Source: Bacteroidota bacterium
GTDB taxonomy: Bacteria > Bacteroidota > Bacteroidia > Cytophagales > Cyclobacteriaceae
Length of the DNA stretch: 64,000 nt
Assembly: GCA_018266395.1 (NCBI GenBank)
Contig: JAFEAM010000016.1
Location: forward strand, 113,305-177,304
Direction of reading: 5' to 3'
The translations under genes and the position numbers were made by a program. The notes below the pieces were generated by a model. It was not told where the DNA came from, searched no databases, and saw nothing but the letters and a program-made list of their open reading frames with translations. Of this stretch, positions 18,901 through 26,924 are shown piece by piece (positions within the stretch are counted from its first letter, which is position 1; each line of letters begins with the position of its first letter).

Positions 18901-19586
18901 GTCACAAAACCTATATCCTCACCGGCCAACTTGCGAACCAGCACATGCATTTCACGAATCAACAAGAGAATACAGACCATACAGGCTGAAATCAACAGAA
19001 AGGAAGCCCATGATTCCCTCTTCTCCTGCTGTCCAGTCAGCACTTTGAACAGCGCCTTTCCGTTTATAATTACGGGGTCTCCCGACGGATCCTGTGCAGA
19101 TCTTAGCACAACCTCTCGATCAGGAAAGATTGCACTGTTCACCTGGGGTGACAGAAAACTGTTTGTTATCGGGTATCTCTCACTTAATGTGATAAGGCAA
19201 TAGAGCCGAGAGTCGTTACTTGCCGCCCAATTAAACAACAGGTATTCTCCTCTGCCACCGGTAAGGAACTGTAACGAGTCCTGGACTTCCGGAAGCGAGG
19301 AAATATTTGGAAGGTAGAAGTTATGGTTCCATGACTTTACCCTGCCCTTGCTGACATGAAAGAAGAAATGCGACGCGCGATCCCATGAAGAAGCGGATGC
19401 GAGCAGGCTATCCTTCATGATGGCTGTGGCTTCACGATGGACTTTTGCAAACTCCGTGTTCAGCCGGGCCTGAATACCCCTGATCAAAACCGGTGAATAT
19501 TGGCGGGCATAATATCCCCTGAGCCACCACCCGGATACAAAGAGTACGAATACCATCACACTCAGGAAGATGACCCGCTTGTTCAT
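15972..19586 (-). CDS. Very large NtrY-like membrane sensor histidine kinase
   Basis: 1,204 residues, unusually long. It has one N-terminal helix, a short extracytoplasmic region, a block of about eight helices (roughly residues 190-450), a large soluble region, two more helices (about 695-760), a second sensor region and a last helix before HAMP (about 925-975). The kinase core is complete: His997 in REMARQVAHEIKNPLTP, the N-box NILINAMQSG, DDGRGM and GSGLGLAMARQI. NtrY-type kinases usually pair with an NtrX response regulator, but none lies nearby. It follows the DUF983 gene by 30 bp and may be read from the respiratory operon. The signal is unknown; redox or envelope sensing would fit the context but is a guess. 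Confidence 0.9.
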   Translation of the reverse strand: MNKRVIFLSVMVFVLFVSGWWLRGYYARQYSPVLIRGIQARLNTEFAKVHREATAIMKDSLLASASSWDRASHFFFHVSKGRVKSWNHNFYLPNISSLPEVQDSLQFLTGGRGEYLLFNWAASNDSRLYCLITLSERYPITNSFLSPQVNSAIFPDREVVLRSAQDPSGDPVIINGKALFKVLTGQQEKRESWASFLLISACMVCILLLIREMHVLVRKLAGEDIGFVTTIVSLLFLRAGMEQISWPSLLLHSDLFDPRKFASSSINASMGDLFINALIVLILMGYLFTSFRRFRIVQWALDSKGIARWIAGIVALSLCFFGWLFAYNFVEVIYHNSSESLDITQSLQFDTVRIFAMISVALGCLSSFLFINVLFLLVQDLLPGIVNFISALAVAALLFWFYYFSAEREFHVTLITGGFFLILLSVLNLRREGFTYSFSLFLYLICMVLSFSFQTAWAAKIFGEERQVNNQIRFGKDFLTDRDFLGEYLLHEAGRQIESDPFIQARMSGPVYGNTAVMDRIRRIYLSRYFDRYETSIEIYNEVPGKTQLVDFLPKGYTPTGYPGIGYANTAEGKASKGYYVIVPVGGQHISGYILLQLTLKRIIPNSVYPELLVDNRFSQIYRSKDFSYAIYSHGALVNSFGAYNYDRDFSFEKLGPDLFGRGIRDGNYHHVAIESPDEAVAVVSALVSSTSATVANFSFWFVMGLAILFIMQGANGLYSLLKDQPVSFAARIQIFVFLSFLLPAIAISIITLTLIGRSSEEGIQSEFLDRSTSISQSLAEIIEDKERANEGIVLERWIEENAASSKLDINVYSADGSLMATSQPALLDNQLISPLMDHIAWKRLALDKEVRTVTNERIGKLEYNCAYSVIQSPGSGKLIAIVGLPFFESALFMQRSQVRILSSILVVFVLTFILFSFLSYWASRSLTLPIRFITRMLGMTTLTGQNAPLQWNSSDEIGMLVKEYNKMVRNLEESREALARNEKELAWREMARQVAHEIKNPLTPMRLTLQQMERNLLSGNLSEEKSKRSVEVLLKQVDILNQIADSFSLFAKMPTAAEGPVDLNGLIQSTVNLLSSGTAEFNFKPEPAIPLVKADQPALSRVFANILINAMQSGKEGQEVVHINVTVSSESQEVLVTIRDDGRGMTKDVQDRVFQPHFTTKESGSGLGLAMARQIIDQAGGRIWFESEIHKGTSFFVKLPGMA

Positions 19587-19616
19587 GTTCCTAAGATACC
19601 AAAAGCCGCAAGAAAG

Positions 19617-19985
19617 CTACGGCTTCCTTTGCAGGCCGCCGAACCAGTACAGCCAGATGATTCGCGATGCGCGGAATGAAAAGGGAGTGGTTGACGCTGC
19701 CAACAATCCAATTATGGCTATGTCAGCCCATTCCGGAAGTGTTACCCAATTGAATATCAGCAGGCCGAACCCTATCAGAAGTGCCACATTGAAAGCATAC
19801 GTGATATACATTGCCCCGAAGTAGAAGCCGGGCTCAGGATAGAACCCTGCGCCGCAGTTACTGCACGCATCATTCATCTCAGCAAAATGGGAGATTTGAC
19901 TGACTGGGTACTTGAAAATCCTGCCCTGATGGCAAGCAGGACATTTACCCGACAGAAGGGCCCTGAAAGATCCGCTTTTGCTCAT
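19617..19985 (-). CDS. DUF983 membrane protein with two CxxC pairs
   Basis: 122 residues. The N-terminal domain has GKCPACHQGRIF and, about 24 residues on, DACSNCGAGF, a zinc-ribbon-like pair. The PEPGFYFGAMYITYA motif and two hydrophobic helices follow. This matches DUF983, often found next to cytochrome oxidase genes in Alphaproteobacteria and Bacteroidota; function unknown, assembly role inferred. The start at 19985 lies 41 bp inside the upstream gene, an unusually long overlap. Confidence 0.85.
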   Translation of the reverse strand: MSKSGSFRALLSGKCPACHQGRIFKYPVSQISHFAEMNDACSNCGAGFYPEPGFYFGAMYITYAFNVALLIGFGLLIFNWVTLPEWADIAIIGLLAASTTPFSFRASRIIWLYWFGGLQRKP

Positions 19986-20199
19986 TCCCCTTGCTGGTCC
20001 GGTACCATAAAAACCCGATCACACCCACTGCGAGATAGGGAGCGAAAAAAAGATATAAAATGCCAGCGTTAATGCCGGCTGCGATGCCAATGTCACCGTT
20101 GCTGAAGTTATTCTCAAGCGTAGCCCTGCACATGGCACATTGAGCCTGCGAGGTGAATGCGATCCCTAACAACGCTATCAGACTCAACCACTTCTTCAT
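19945..20199 (-). CDS. Small signal-peptide membrane protein with CxxC
   Basis: 84 residues. A clean signal peptide (MKKWLSLIALLGIAFTSQA) precedes CAMCRATLENN, then a glycine-rich helix (GIAAGINAGILYLFFAPYL) and a basic C-terminus. Small proteins of this type sit beside DUF420 and DUF983 genes at Bacteroidota oxidase loci. The CxxC just outside the membrane could handle copper or thiols, which is an inference. It begins directly after the DUF420 stop and overlaps the DUF983 gene by 41 bp in another frame. Confidence 0.75.
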   Translation of the reverse strand: MKKWLSLIALLGIAFTSQAQCAMCRATLENNFSNGDIGIAAGINAGILYLFFAPYLAVGVIGFLWYRTSKGNEQKRIFQGPSVG

Positions 20200-20721
20200 T
20201 CAAGCGGAATAATAAGGACTAATCATCAAATAGACCAAAACACCGGAAACGGCTACATACAGCCAGACCGGAAACGTAAATTTAGCCAATTGGCGGTGTC
20301 GCTCAAAGTTGCCTGCCAGAGCCCTTGAAAACGTGAACAGAACCATGGGGATGACAACGATGGACAGAAGGATGTGCGTAATGAGAATAAAGAAATAAAC
20401 TCCTCTCAAGACACCTGCACCACCGTATGGCGTCGGTTCGCTGGTCATGTGATAGAGCACATACATGATCAGAAATAGTGCCGACAGCACGATACATACC
20501 TTGTTCAAAAGTTCATGTCTTACCCGGTTTCCCTTGCGAATACTGGAATAGGATATGGTGAGGAGAATTGCTGTAAGCCCGTTTATTGAGGCATAAATAG
20601 GTGGCAGAAAGGAGAAATCATATCCTCTTACATGCACCTTGAAAAGCACCGCCACCGCCAGTGGAATGATGACCGACAAGGCAATAATGAGTTTGCGGTA
20701 CGGTTCTTTTTCAATTGCCAT
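20200..20721 (-). CDS. DUF420 membrane protein
   Basis: 173 residues with five helices. DUF420 marks are FLPPIYASINGLTAILL, GVYFFILITHILLSIVVIPMVL and the ending FPVWLYVAVSGVLVYLMI. His residues inside helices (LYHMTSE, LITHILL) are conserved in the family and could bind haem or copper. The Bacillus relative CtaM is needed for haem-copper oxidase function. The start overlaps the end of the upstream SCO-like gene by 11 bp, so it is in the operon. Confidence 0.88.
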   Translation of the reverse strand: MAIEKEPYRKLIIALSVIIPLAVAVLFKVHVRGYDFSFLPPIYASINGLTAILLTISYSSIRKGNRVRHELLNKVCIVLSALFLIMYVLYHMTSEPTPYGGAGVLRGVYFFILITHILLSIVVIPMVLFTFSRALAGNFERHRQLAKFTFPVWLYVAVSGVLVYLMISPYYSA

Positions 20722-21229
20722 GGGCTGCCTGTAACAAAATCTTTAACTCCACTCGTAGCCTGTCTCTCTCCTTCCGGCTCTCCAGCTCGTAGTACCCCCG
20801 TATTCTCCCTTTTATGTCAATCAGTACCATCTCATTAGGTTTCGAGGATAAGAGTACACAATTCTTCAGAACATAGTACCGGGTGCTGTCTGGTTCGATG
20901 GTTCTGACATCCATGAAAATAACTTCATCTGCTGAAAATTCAGGGTGTAGTTCATCAAGTATTCCTGAAGGAGAAAATGTCTCATCCCTGAACACAAGTA
21001 CGCGTGCCTGACGCAAACGCTCGTCCCGGTTTTTCAGGACAGAGTCTGATACGACGTACGGCTTTCCATAGTTATATCCGCAGCCTTCGCCAGCCTCCAC
21101 TCCGTTCTCATAGAACACTGGAATGTTAAATTCATTTCGTCCCTCATATTTCAGAAATATGAAGATCAGTGTCGGGAACAGGAGCGCGAGAAAAAGATAG
21201 ATGAACTTCCTCAAGTCAGTGACAAGCAA
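20711..21229 (-). CDS. SCO-like membrane-anchored protein without copper ligands
   Basis: 172 residues: an N-terminal helix (YLFLALLFPTLIFIFLKY), a thioredoxin-like region and the ending MVLIDIKGRIRGYYE that closes SCO/PrrC proteins. SCO proteins deliver copper to CuA through CxxxC plus a distal His. Here no CxxxC exists (the Cys residues are isolated, e.g. GCGYNYG), so copper transfer by the usual route is unlikely. This gene position normally holds a SCO gene in Bacteroidota. No ATG is available near the N-terminus; the start is TTG at 21229 or 21214. Translation may be weak or coupled. The SCO assignment rests mainly on context and the C-terminal motif. Confidence 0.65.
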   Translation of the reverse strand: MLVTDLRKFIYLFLALLFPTLIFIFLKYEGRNEFNIPVFYENGVEAGEGCGYNYGKPYVVSDSVLKNRDERLRQARVLVFRDETFSPSGILDELHPEFSADEVIFMDVRTIEPDSTRYYVLKNCVLLSSKPNEMVLIDIKGRIRGYYELESRKERDRLRVELKILLQAAHGN

Positions 21230-21258
21230 GAAGGCTAAAGTTCCTCACTTTAGCCTTC
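21230..21258 (-). terminator. Hairpin between the COX IV gene and the SCO-like gene
   Basis: 11-bp perfect stem (arms 21230-21240 and 21248-21258) with a 7-nt loop, about 20 bp after the COX IV stop on the minus strand. The following strand is only moderately T-rich (ttgcttgtc). It may be a partial terminator or processing site that lowers expression of the assembly genes downstream. Confidence 0.55.
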
Positions 21259-21278
21259 ACCAATACCTTCAGATATTT

Positions 21279-21596
21279 TCAGTAGGTAACAATCTTGGTT
21301 CCTTCGTATACGAAGGCTACCAGCATCCACACAACGAAAATCATGGGCACCAAAACAGCCCAGAACAATACTTTAACCTCGTAACGCAGGTGCATGAATT
21401 CCCCAACGATATAACCTGCTTTAAAAATGGTCAGGATCACAAAGAGAAATGTCTTGACCGGTCCATGATGCAGGCTAAATGCGATTATAAATTCCACTAC
21501 TGTAATGGCCAGCAGGATACCTGCAACGCGCCACAGTTTTGCAATCTTAGCCTTATCCGGAGGAGCTACTGTAACCTGAACTTCGTGATGCGCCAT
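21279..21596 (-). CDS. Cytochrome c oxidase subunit IV family protein
   Basis: 105 residues from the ATG at 21596 (MAHHEVQVTVAPP); a longer frame to 21671 overlaps the COX III gene and has no family match. Three helices are seen, with TFLFVILTIFKAGYIVGEFMHLRYE carrying the motif typical of prokaryotic COX IV (CyoD/CtaF-like). It is a non-catalytic oxidase subunit that stabilises the complex. It is 38 bp after the second COX III gene. Confidence 0.88.
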   Translation of the reverse strand: MAHHEVQVTVAPPDKAKIAKLWRVAGILLAITVVEFIIAFSLHHGPVKTFLFVILTIFKAGYIVGEFMHLRYEVKVLFWAVLVPMIFVVWMLVAFVYEGTKIVTY

Positions 21597-21634
21597 ATTT
21601 ATCGAAATATAAGGGTTAATCGAAATTTTTAAGT

Positions 21635-22405
21635 CTAAACCAGGTAGAAGAAAGTGAAGACGAACACCCACACCAGATCCACAAAGTGCCAGTAGAGTCC
21701 AACCTTTTCAACCATTTCATAATGGCCTCTTCTGTCGTACACGCCGGTTACTGAATTGTAGAAGATGAGGAAGTTCAGCAGCACGCCGCTGAAAACGTGG
21801 AATCCATGGAATCCTGTGATAAAGAAGAAGAAGTCGGCAAACGCGGGAGGACCATATTGGTTCTCATGCAGGTTGGCTCCTTCTATCGTCCTGGTGATCC
21901 AGGCGCCGTTTACAAAATCTGTTACCTGAGTACCGCCATTGCCAGGGCCCAATATGAAGTGAGTCCACTCCCATGCCTGGCAGCTAAGAAAGGTAAGGCC
22001 GCCTACGATCGTCCAGAGCATCCATTTCTCGACCGCTGCACGATCCATACGGTGTCCGGCCTCGACGGCCAGTACCATGGTAACAGAACTCATGATGAGG
22101 ATGAAGGTCATCAGACCTACGAACACCAGGGGCAGTTCCACTCCATGTAGGAACGGTACTGCATCGAATACTTTTTCCGGAATCGGCCAATGGGTTGTGG
22201 CAAATGTAAAGGCGCTGGCTGCACCCTCATAAGCGGGATTGGAAGAGCGCACCAGACCGTAGGTAATCAACAGGCCGGAGAACGTGAACGCATCCGACAT
22301 GAGGAAAAACCACATCATGAGTTTTCCATAGCTGGCCCCCATGGGTGAGACGCCACCGTCCCATACGCTTTTACCGGGAGCAACTGCAGCGGAAGTGTGT
22401 GACAT
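21635..22405 (-). CDS. Cytochrome c oxidase subunit III, long paralogue
   Basis: 256 residues with seven predicted helices. COX III features are KLMMWFFLMSDAFTFSGLLI, CQAWEWTHFI, ITGFHGFHVFSGVLLN and the C-terminal YWHFVDLVWVFVFTFFYLV. Subunit III supports proton delivery and stability of subunit I in the inner membrane. It is the second of two COX III genes in the operon; this copy has an extra N-terminal region and larger loops. Confidence 0.93.
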   Translation of the reverse strand: MSHTSAAVAPGKSVWDGGVSPMGASYGKLMMWFFLMSDAFTFSGLLITYGLVRSSNPAYEGAASAFTFATTHWPIPEKVFDAVPFLHGVELPLVFVGLMTFILIMSSVTMVLAVEAGHRMDRAAVEKWMLWTIVGGLTFLSCQAWEWTHFILGPGNGGTQVTDFVNGAWITRTIEGANLHENQYGPPAFADFFFFITGFHGFHVFSGVLLNFLIFYNSVTGVYDRRGHYEMVEKVGLYWHFVDLVWVFVFTFFYLV

Positions 22406-22476
22406 AAGGTCTAAGGTTTCGGGATTTTATAATTGCGCTAATCTACAATTCAATAAATGAAATACCAATGCAGGAT

Positions 22477-23058
22477 TTAACGATTTATGGTCAAAAAGAC
22501 GAACAAATAGATCCAAAGAGCTCCAAGAAAATGCCAATACGTAGCACACATCTCAATAGGCGCCATATTCGCCGGTCCAATCTTCCCCTTGAAGGAAGAC
22601 TTTAGGACAATCAGGACATAAATAATGGCACTGATCAGGTGAAGCCCGTGAAATCCCGTGATCACATACACAAAAGAACCGGCGGGGTTTCCAATGAAAT
22701 ACACGCTGTTCCTGACCAAATCAGCCCATCCCATCCACTGCCCTGCAAGGAACACAAGCCCAAGGATTGCCGTAGCCATCATCCAGTTCTTTAGCTGGCT
22801 CAACTGGTTACGCCTGGCGGAACGATAGGCCATCTGCATGGTAATACTGCTGGCCAGAATTACCAAAGAAGTCCATCTGAAGATATTCGGCAACTCGAAA
22901 TAGAGCCAGTTTCCTTCCGCTCGACGAACAATGTAGGCTGAAGTCCATGATGCGAAAAGCATCAACACACTCCCAAGGAAAAGCCACATACCGAATTTCC
23001 TCGGATGCATGGAAAGAGTTTTCCTGGGTTCTTCAACAATCTTCATTTCACTAACCAT
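22477..23058 (-). CDS. Cytochrome c oxidase subunit III, short paralogue
   Basis: 193 residues with five helices. Motifs are KFGMWLFLGSVLMLFASWTSAYIV, FLAGQWMGW, YVITGFHGLHLISAII and the ending ATYWHFLGALWIYLFVFLTINR. The short form is like the bacterial five-helix CyoC type. Met1 (23058) and Met5 (23046) are both possible starts. Both subunit III genes are adjacent; whether both enter one oxidase or alternate is unknown. Confidence 0.92.
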   Translation of the reverse strand: MVSEMKIVEEPRKTLSMHPRKFGMWLFLGSVLMLFASWTSAYIVRRAEGNWLYFELPNIFRWTSLVILASSITMQMAYRSARRNQLSQLKNWMMATAILGLVFLAGQWMGWADLVRNSVYFIGNPAGSFVYVITGFHGLHLISAIIYVLIVLKSSFKGKIGPANMAPIEMCATYWHFLGALWIYLFVFLTINR

Positions 23059-23085
23059 AACCTGAAAACTTATCTGATTTTACAA

Positions 23086-23982
23086 TTACAACTTGTCCAA
23101 CAAAAAGGCGATCTGCACAATGGGCAGGTAAAGGAATGAACCAAACATGATGCGGCGCGCTGAATTCCTGCTGCCTGTCTTCATCAACGAGAACGTCTGG
23201 GCAAAGAACAAAACGCCGCAAACCGTTGCCACTATCGCAGAGTCAAGTCCCGTCATGCCGAACTTCGCAGGCAGAAGTCCAAGCGGAATCAGGAACATGG
23301 TGTAGATCATGATCTGAATTGCAGTGTTCATGTCCCGTCCGCCGCCGGAAGGAAGCAATTTGAACCCGGCTTTTTTGTAGTCATCGTCAGCCAGCCATGC
23401 GATAGCCCAGAAATGCGGGAATTGCCAGATGAACTGAATACCAAAAATGATCAATGCCTCATGTGTAATTTCGCCGGTTGCCGCAATCCAACCGAGCAGC
23501 GGTGGCAACGCACCGGGGAAGGCACCTACAAAAACAGCAACAGGTCCTACCCTTTTCAATGGCGTGTAAACAAAGCAGTACAACAGCATGGACACCACCG
23601 ACATGGCCACTGTGAATGCATTGGTAAACTTCCAAAGCAACACCAGGCTCAGCAGGCCGCAGATGACAGCAAATAACTTTGCCTCCGCCAAAGACACTCT
23701 CCCTGTAGGCAGTGGACGTGTCTTGGTGCGCTCCATAATACGGTCAAACTCCACCTCCATGATCTGGTTGATTGTCACGCTGGCGCCGGACAAAAGAAAA
23801 CCAGCCACGGTCAATACAATTAAAGTATTCCAATTAACCTGACCGCCGGTAGCAAGCGAATATCCGAATGCACACGAAAATGCAACCAGCATGGATAACC
23901 TCGGTTTCAGCAATTCCCAAAAGGCCCTTACCCTCGAGACAATCAGAAAACCCTGTACACTATGTGTCTGCCCCATCATCAT
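23086..23982 (-). CDS. ctaB: Protoheme IX farnesyltransferase (haem O synthase)
   Basis: 298 residues, a UbiA-superfamily prenyltransferase that makes haem O from haem B. The first Asp-rich motif is NQIMEVEFDRIMERTKTRPLP (split here as N, D, D and R residues around 74-93); the second region is WLADDDYKKAGFKLLP. Eight to nine helices are present. It overlaps ctaA by 4 bp, so haem O and haem A synthesis are coupled in the oxidase operon. Confidence 0.95.
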   Translation of the reverse strand: MMMGQTHSVQGFLIVSRVRAFWELLKPRLSMLVAFSCAFGYSLATGGQVNWNTLIVLTVAGFLLSGASVTINQIMEVEFDRIMERTKTRPLPTGRVSLAEAKLFAVICGLLSLVLLWKFTNAFTVAMSVVSMLLYCFVYTPLKRVGPVAVFVGAFPGALPPLLGWIAATGEITHEALIIFGIQFIWQFPHFWAIAWLADDDYKKAGFKLLPSGGGRDMNTAIQIMIYTMFLIPLGLLPAKFGMTGLDSAIVATVCGVLFFAQTFSLMKTGSRNSARRIMFGSFLYLPIVQIAFLLDKL

Positions 23983-25004
23983 ATTCTCATCGCTATGGCT
24001 GCTTCCCTTCTGAAACTAAAATGTATCTGCAAATAGGTCCCAAAACCTATCACGGCGAGGGCCAGATGAATCGGCTGAAGAGCAGGTGGCACCGAGCCAT
24101 AGGCCATGATAGTTCCGGTCAAAACGGACGCCAAAATTAACAGGAAAGGTCCATGCACTAAAAGCTTTTTAAGGGATGTTTTTCTAAGCTTCATCCAGAG
24201 AACAAATTGCACCACGACAGCTACCCAGGAAAAGGACCTGTGAATGATGAAACTAATTCCCGTGCGGGCTATCCACTGGCTCCTTTCATAGGCAGCAGCC
24301 AGTTTGTCAATGCTTTCTCTAACCTGGGTGCCCAGGAAAATCTGAACCAGCATGACGGCCATGGCGGCATAGAGCCAGTGTTTTGAACCTTCGCCATTCA
24401 CAGTTTCGCCTTTATTGGAAATATCCACTAACCATGCCAGCAATGCTACATCGACCAGAGCCATGAGCATGTGTACTGTAACAGTCCATGGCGTAAGGTT
24501 GGTGGATACCACTATGGATCCAAACCAGCCTTGTATGACCACCACCAACAAGGTAAGTGCAGAGCCTGTGAAAAATCTTTTATCAGCCTGCCGGAGTCTC
24601 CACGACTGAATACACAAACCTATTATCAGGATACCAGTGGCAACCCCGACTAGACGGTTCACATATTCCACCCATGTTTTTGCCGGGTTAAAGTCTTCTT
24701 CCGCAAGGATGTGCTTGTCCTCAAGAATTTTGTCTGCCGTTTCATTAAGACCAACGGTTCTGAGGAAACCGGCGAAGCGGATGTTCTTCTTTTCGCGGAG
24801 TGCGGCGTAATGCTCTTTGTAATCAATTGGCAACTGCGCCGCAGAGGTCGGCGGCACCCAGTTGCCAAAGCAGCGTGGCCAGTCAGGGCAACCCATACCC
24901 GAGCCGGTACTTCGCACCATACCACCCACCCAAACCAAAAAATAAACAGCGACCAGGGTTATCACACTGAGTTTGTGAAATCGCCTGGTCGCTGTTGTGC
25001 TCAA
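23979..25004 (-). CDS. ctaA: Haem A synthase, COX15/CtaA family
   Basis: 341 residues with eight helices in two related halves. The start has VGGMVRSTGSGMGCPDWPRC, typical of CtaA type proteins with the extracellular loop Cys, and VEYVNRLVG marks the His/Asn-Arg region. Other haem-ligand His candidates are TVHMLMALVD and IIHRSFSWVA. It converts haem O to haem A for CoxA. It overlaps ctaB downstream and starts 15 bp after coxA. Confidence 0.93.
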   Translation of the reverse strand: MSTTATRRFHKLSVITLVAVYFLVWVGGMVRSTGSGMGCPDWPRCFGNWVPPTSAAQLPIDYKEHYAALREKKNIRFAGFLRTVGLNETADKILEDKHILAEEDFNPAKTWVEYVNRLVGVATGILIIGLCIQSWRLRQADKRFFTGSALTLLVVVIQGWFGSIVVSTNLTPWTVTVHMLMALVDVALLAWLVDISNKGETVNGEGSKHWLYAAMAVMLVQIFLGTQVRESIDKLAAAYERSQWIARTGISFIIHRSFSWVAVVVQFVLWMKLRKTSLKKLLVHGPFLLILASVLTGTIMAYGSVPPALQPIHLALAVIGFGTYLQIHFSFRREAAIAMRI

Positions 25005-25019
25005 TGCGACAATTATCTC

Positions 25020-26906
25020 TTAGTGTTTCTTCTCGTCTACTACAATCGCGCCAGTGCCTTCCATTTCCAGTTTGATTAACTCATTCTCATGAGGCAGGTT
25101 CGATTCCGGAGTTTCGGAATAAGGGATGGTCTGTGGAATATAGTCTTCCTTGGCTCCAGGCTTGCTGTAGTCATAGGGCCAGCGATACACGTGCGGAATC
25201 TCTCCCGGCCAGTTGCCATGCTTCGGATGCCGGGGCGTAGTCCACTCCAAAGTAGTAGCTCCCCAGGGGTTCGCAGGAGCCAGCTTGCCGCGGAAAATGC
25301 TGTAGAAGAAGTTGAACAGGAAGATGAACTGGGCTGACAAGGTAATAATGGCTGCAATACTTACCAGCATGTTCAGGTCAGCAAAGGAACTGAATGTCTC
25401 AAAGTTGGTCCACGAGTAGTATCTCCGCGGGAAACCTGCGATTCCGATGTAGTGCATCGGAAAGAAAACAAAATACACACCGAGGAACGTGACCCAGAAG
25501 TGAATGGAGCCTAGTCGCTCGTCCATCATCCTGCCAAACATTTTCGGGAACCAATGATAAATGCCCGCGATCATACCGAAGAATGAGGCGCTGCCCATCA
25601 CCAGGTGAAAGTGCGCTACCACAAAATAGGTGTCGTGAAGCTGAATGTCCACTGCAGAGTTACCAAGGAACAGACCCGTGATACCCCCTGTTAGGAAGAA
25701 TGACACAAGGCCGATGGAGAACAGCATCGCAGACGTAAACCGGATATTGCCCTGCCAAAGGGTTGTCACATAGTTAAAAATCTTAACCGCTGAAGGAACT
25801 GCAATGATCAATGTCAGCAGTGTAAAGATGGAACCCAGGAAGGGGTTCATCCCTGTCACAAACATGTGATGGGCCCACACTACAAATGAAAGGATGGCAA
25901 TAAACAGCATGGATCCCACCATCGCTTTGTAGCCGAAGATAGGCTTGCGGGAGTTGGTGGCAATAATCTCCGATGTGATGCCAAGGGCTGGAAGCAATAC
26001 GATGTACACTTCAGGGTGACCCAGGAACCAGAACAGGTGCTGGAACAGAATAGGACTGCCGCCAACGTGGGGAAGTGCTTCTCCGCCGATGAAAATATCA
26101 GAGAGATAGAAACTGGTGCCGAAGCTACGGTCGAAAATGAGCAGCAGCGCAGCACCAAATAATACCGGGAAGGAGAGCAATCCGATGATGGCAGTAAAGA
26201 AGAATGCCCAAATGGTAAGCGGGAGTCGTGTGAATGACATCCCCTGCGTACGCATGTTGATTACCGTTGTAATGTAATTGATGCCACCCAGAAGGGTACT
26301 TACGATGAAGAGTGCCATGGCAACCAGCCACAAGGTCATTCCAAGGCCTGATCCGTCCATAGCCTGAGGCAGTGCGCTCAGCGGAGGATAGGCGGTCCAG
26401 CCACCGCTGGCCGGTCCGGTGGAAATGAAGAATGAGGTGAACATTACAGCGCTGGAAAGGAAGAAGAACCAATACGACAACATGTTCATGAAACCTGAAG
26501 CCATGTCGCGGGCACCAACCTGCAACGGAATAAGGAAGTTGCTGAACGTACCGCTCAATCCGGCCGTCAATACAAAGAACACCATGATGGTTCCATGCAT
26601 CGTTACCAGCGCGAGGTAAAATTCTGTGTCGATCTTTCCCTGGTCTGTTATCCAGCCGCCGAGAAGAGGCCGCAACCACTCAAGGTTGGCATCGGGGAAT
26701 CCGAGTTGCAATCTGAAGATTACAGACAGCGTACCGCCAATCAGCGCCCATGCCATCCCCGTAATGAGGAATTGCTTGGCGATGACCTTGTGGTCCTGAC
26801 TGAAAATGTAATTCGTCCAGAAATTGCCATGATGCTCGTGCTCATGATCATGCTCATGATCGCCATGCTGAACATCTGCCGGTATGTGTGTGTCTATGGT
26901 TGCCAT
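25020..26906 (-). CDS. ctaD: Cytochrome c oxidase subunit I
   Basis: 628 residues, the catalytic haem-copper subunit (haem a, haem a3-CuB). Seen are FLGHPEVYIVLLPALG (CuB His, D-channel Glu and crosslinked Tyr region), VWAHHMFVTGM (CuB His pair), HDTYFVVAHFHLVMG (haem ligands) and 12 main helices, which makes it an A-type oxidase. The N-terminus before the first helix is rich in His (about ten in residues 14-28). The C-terminal tail extends about 60 residues past the last helix. It is 18 bp downstream of coxB. Confidence 0.97.
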   Translation of the reverse strand: MATIDTHIPADVQHGDHEHDHEHEHHGNFWTNYIFSQDHKVIAKQFLITGMAWALIGGTLSVIFRLQLGFPDANLEWLRPLLGGWITDQGKIDTEFYLALVTMHGTIMVFFVLTAGLSGTFSNFLIPLQVGARDMASGFMNMLSYWFFFLSSAVMFTSFFISTGPASGGWTAYPPLSALPQAMDGSGLGMTLWLVAMALFIVSTLLGGINYITTVINMRTQGMSFTRLPLTIWAFFFTAIIGLLSFPVLFGAALLLIFDRSFGTSFYLSDIFIGGEALPHVGGSPILFQHLFWFLGHPEVYIVLLPALGITSEIIATNSRKPIFGYKAMVGSMLFIAILSFVVWAHHMFVTGMNPFLGSIFTLLTLIIAVPSAVKIFNYVTTLWQGNIRFTSAMLFSIGLVSFFLTGGITGLFLGNSAVDIQLHDTYFVVAHFHLVMGSASFFGMIAGIYHWFPKMFGRMMDERLGSIHFWVTFLGVYFVFFPMHYIGIAGFPRRYYSWTNFETFSSFADLNMLVSIAAIITLSAQFIFLFNFFYSIFRGKLAPANPWGATTLEWTTPRHPKHGNWPGEIPHVYRWPYDYSKPGAKEDYIPQTIPYSETPESNLPHENELIKLEMEGTGAIVVDEKKH

Positions 26907-26924
26907 CGTACTCTTATCTTCGGA

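Noticed and set aside
26125-26679. 184-codon minus-strand frame in another frame of coxA
   Set aside because: Overlaps conserved coxA helices in another frame; composition (Arg/His-rich) is typical of a shadow.
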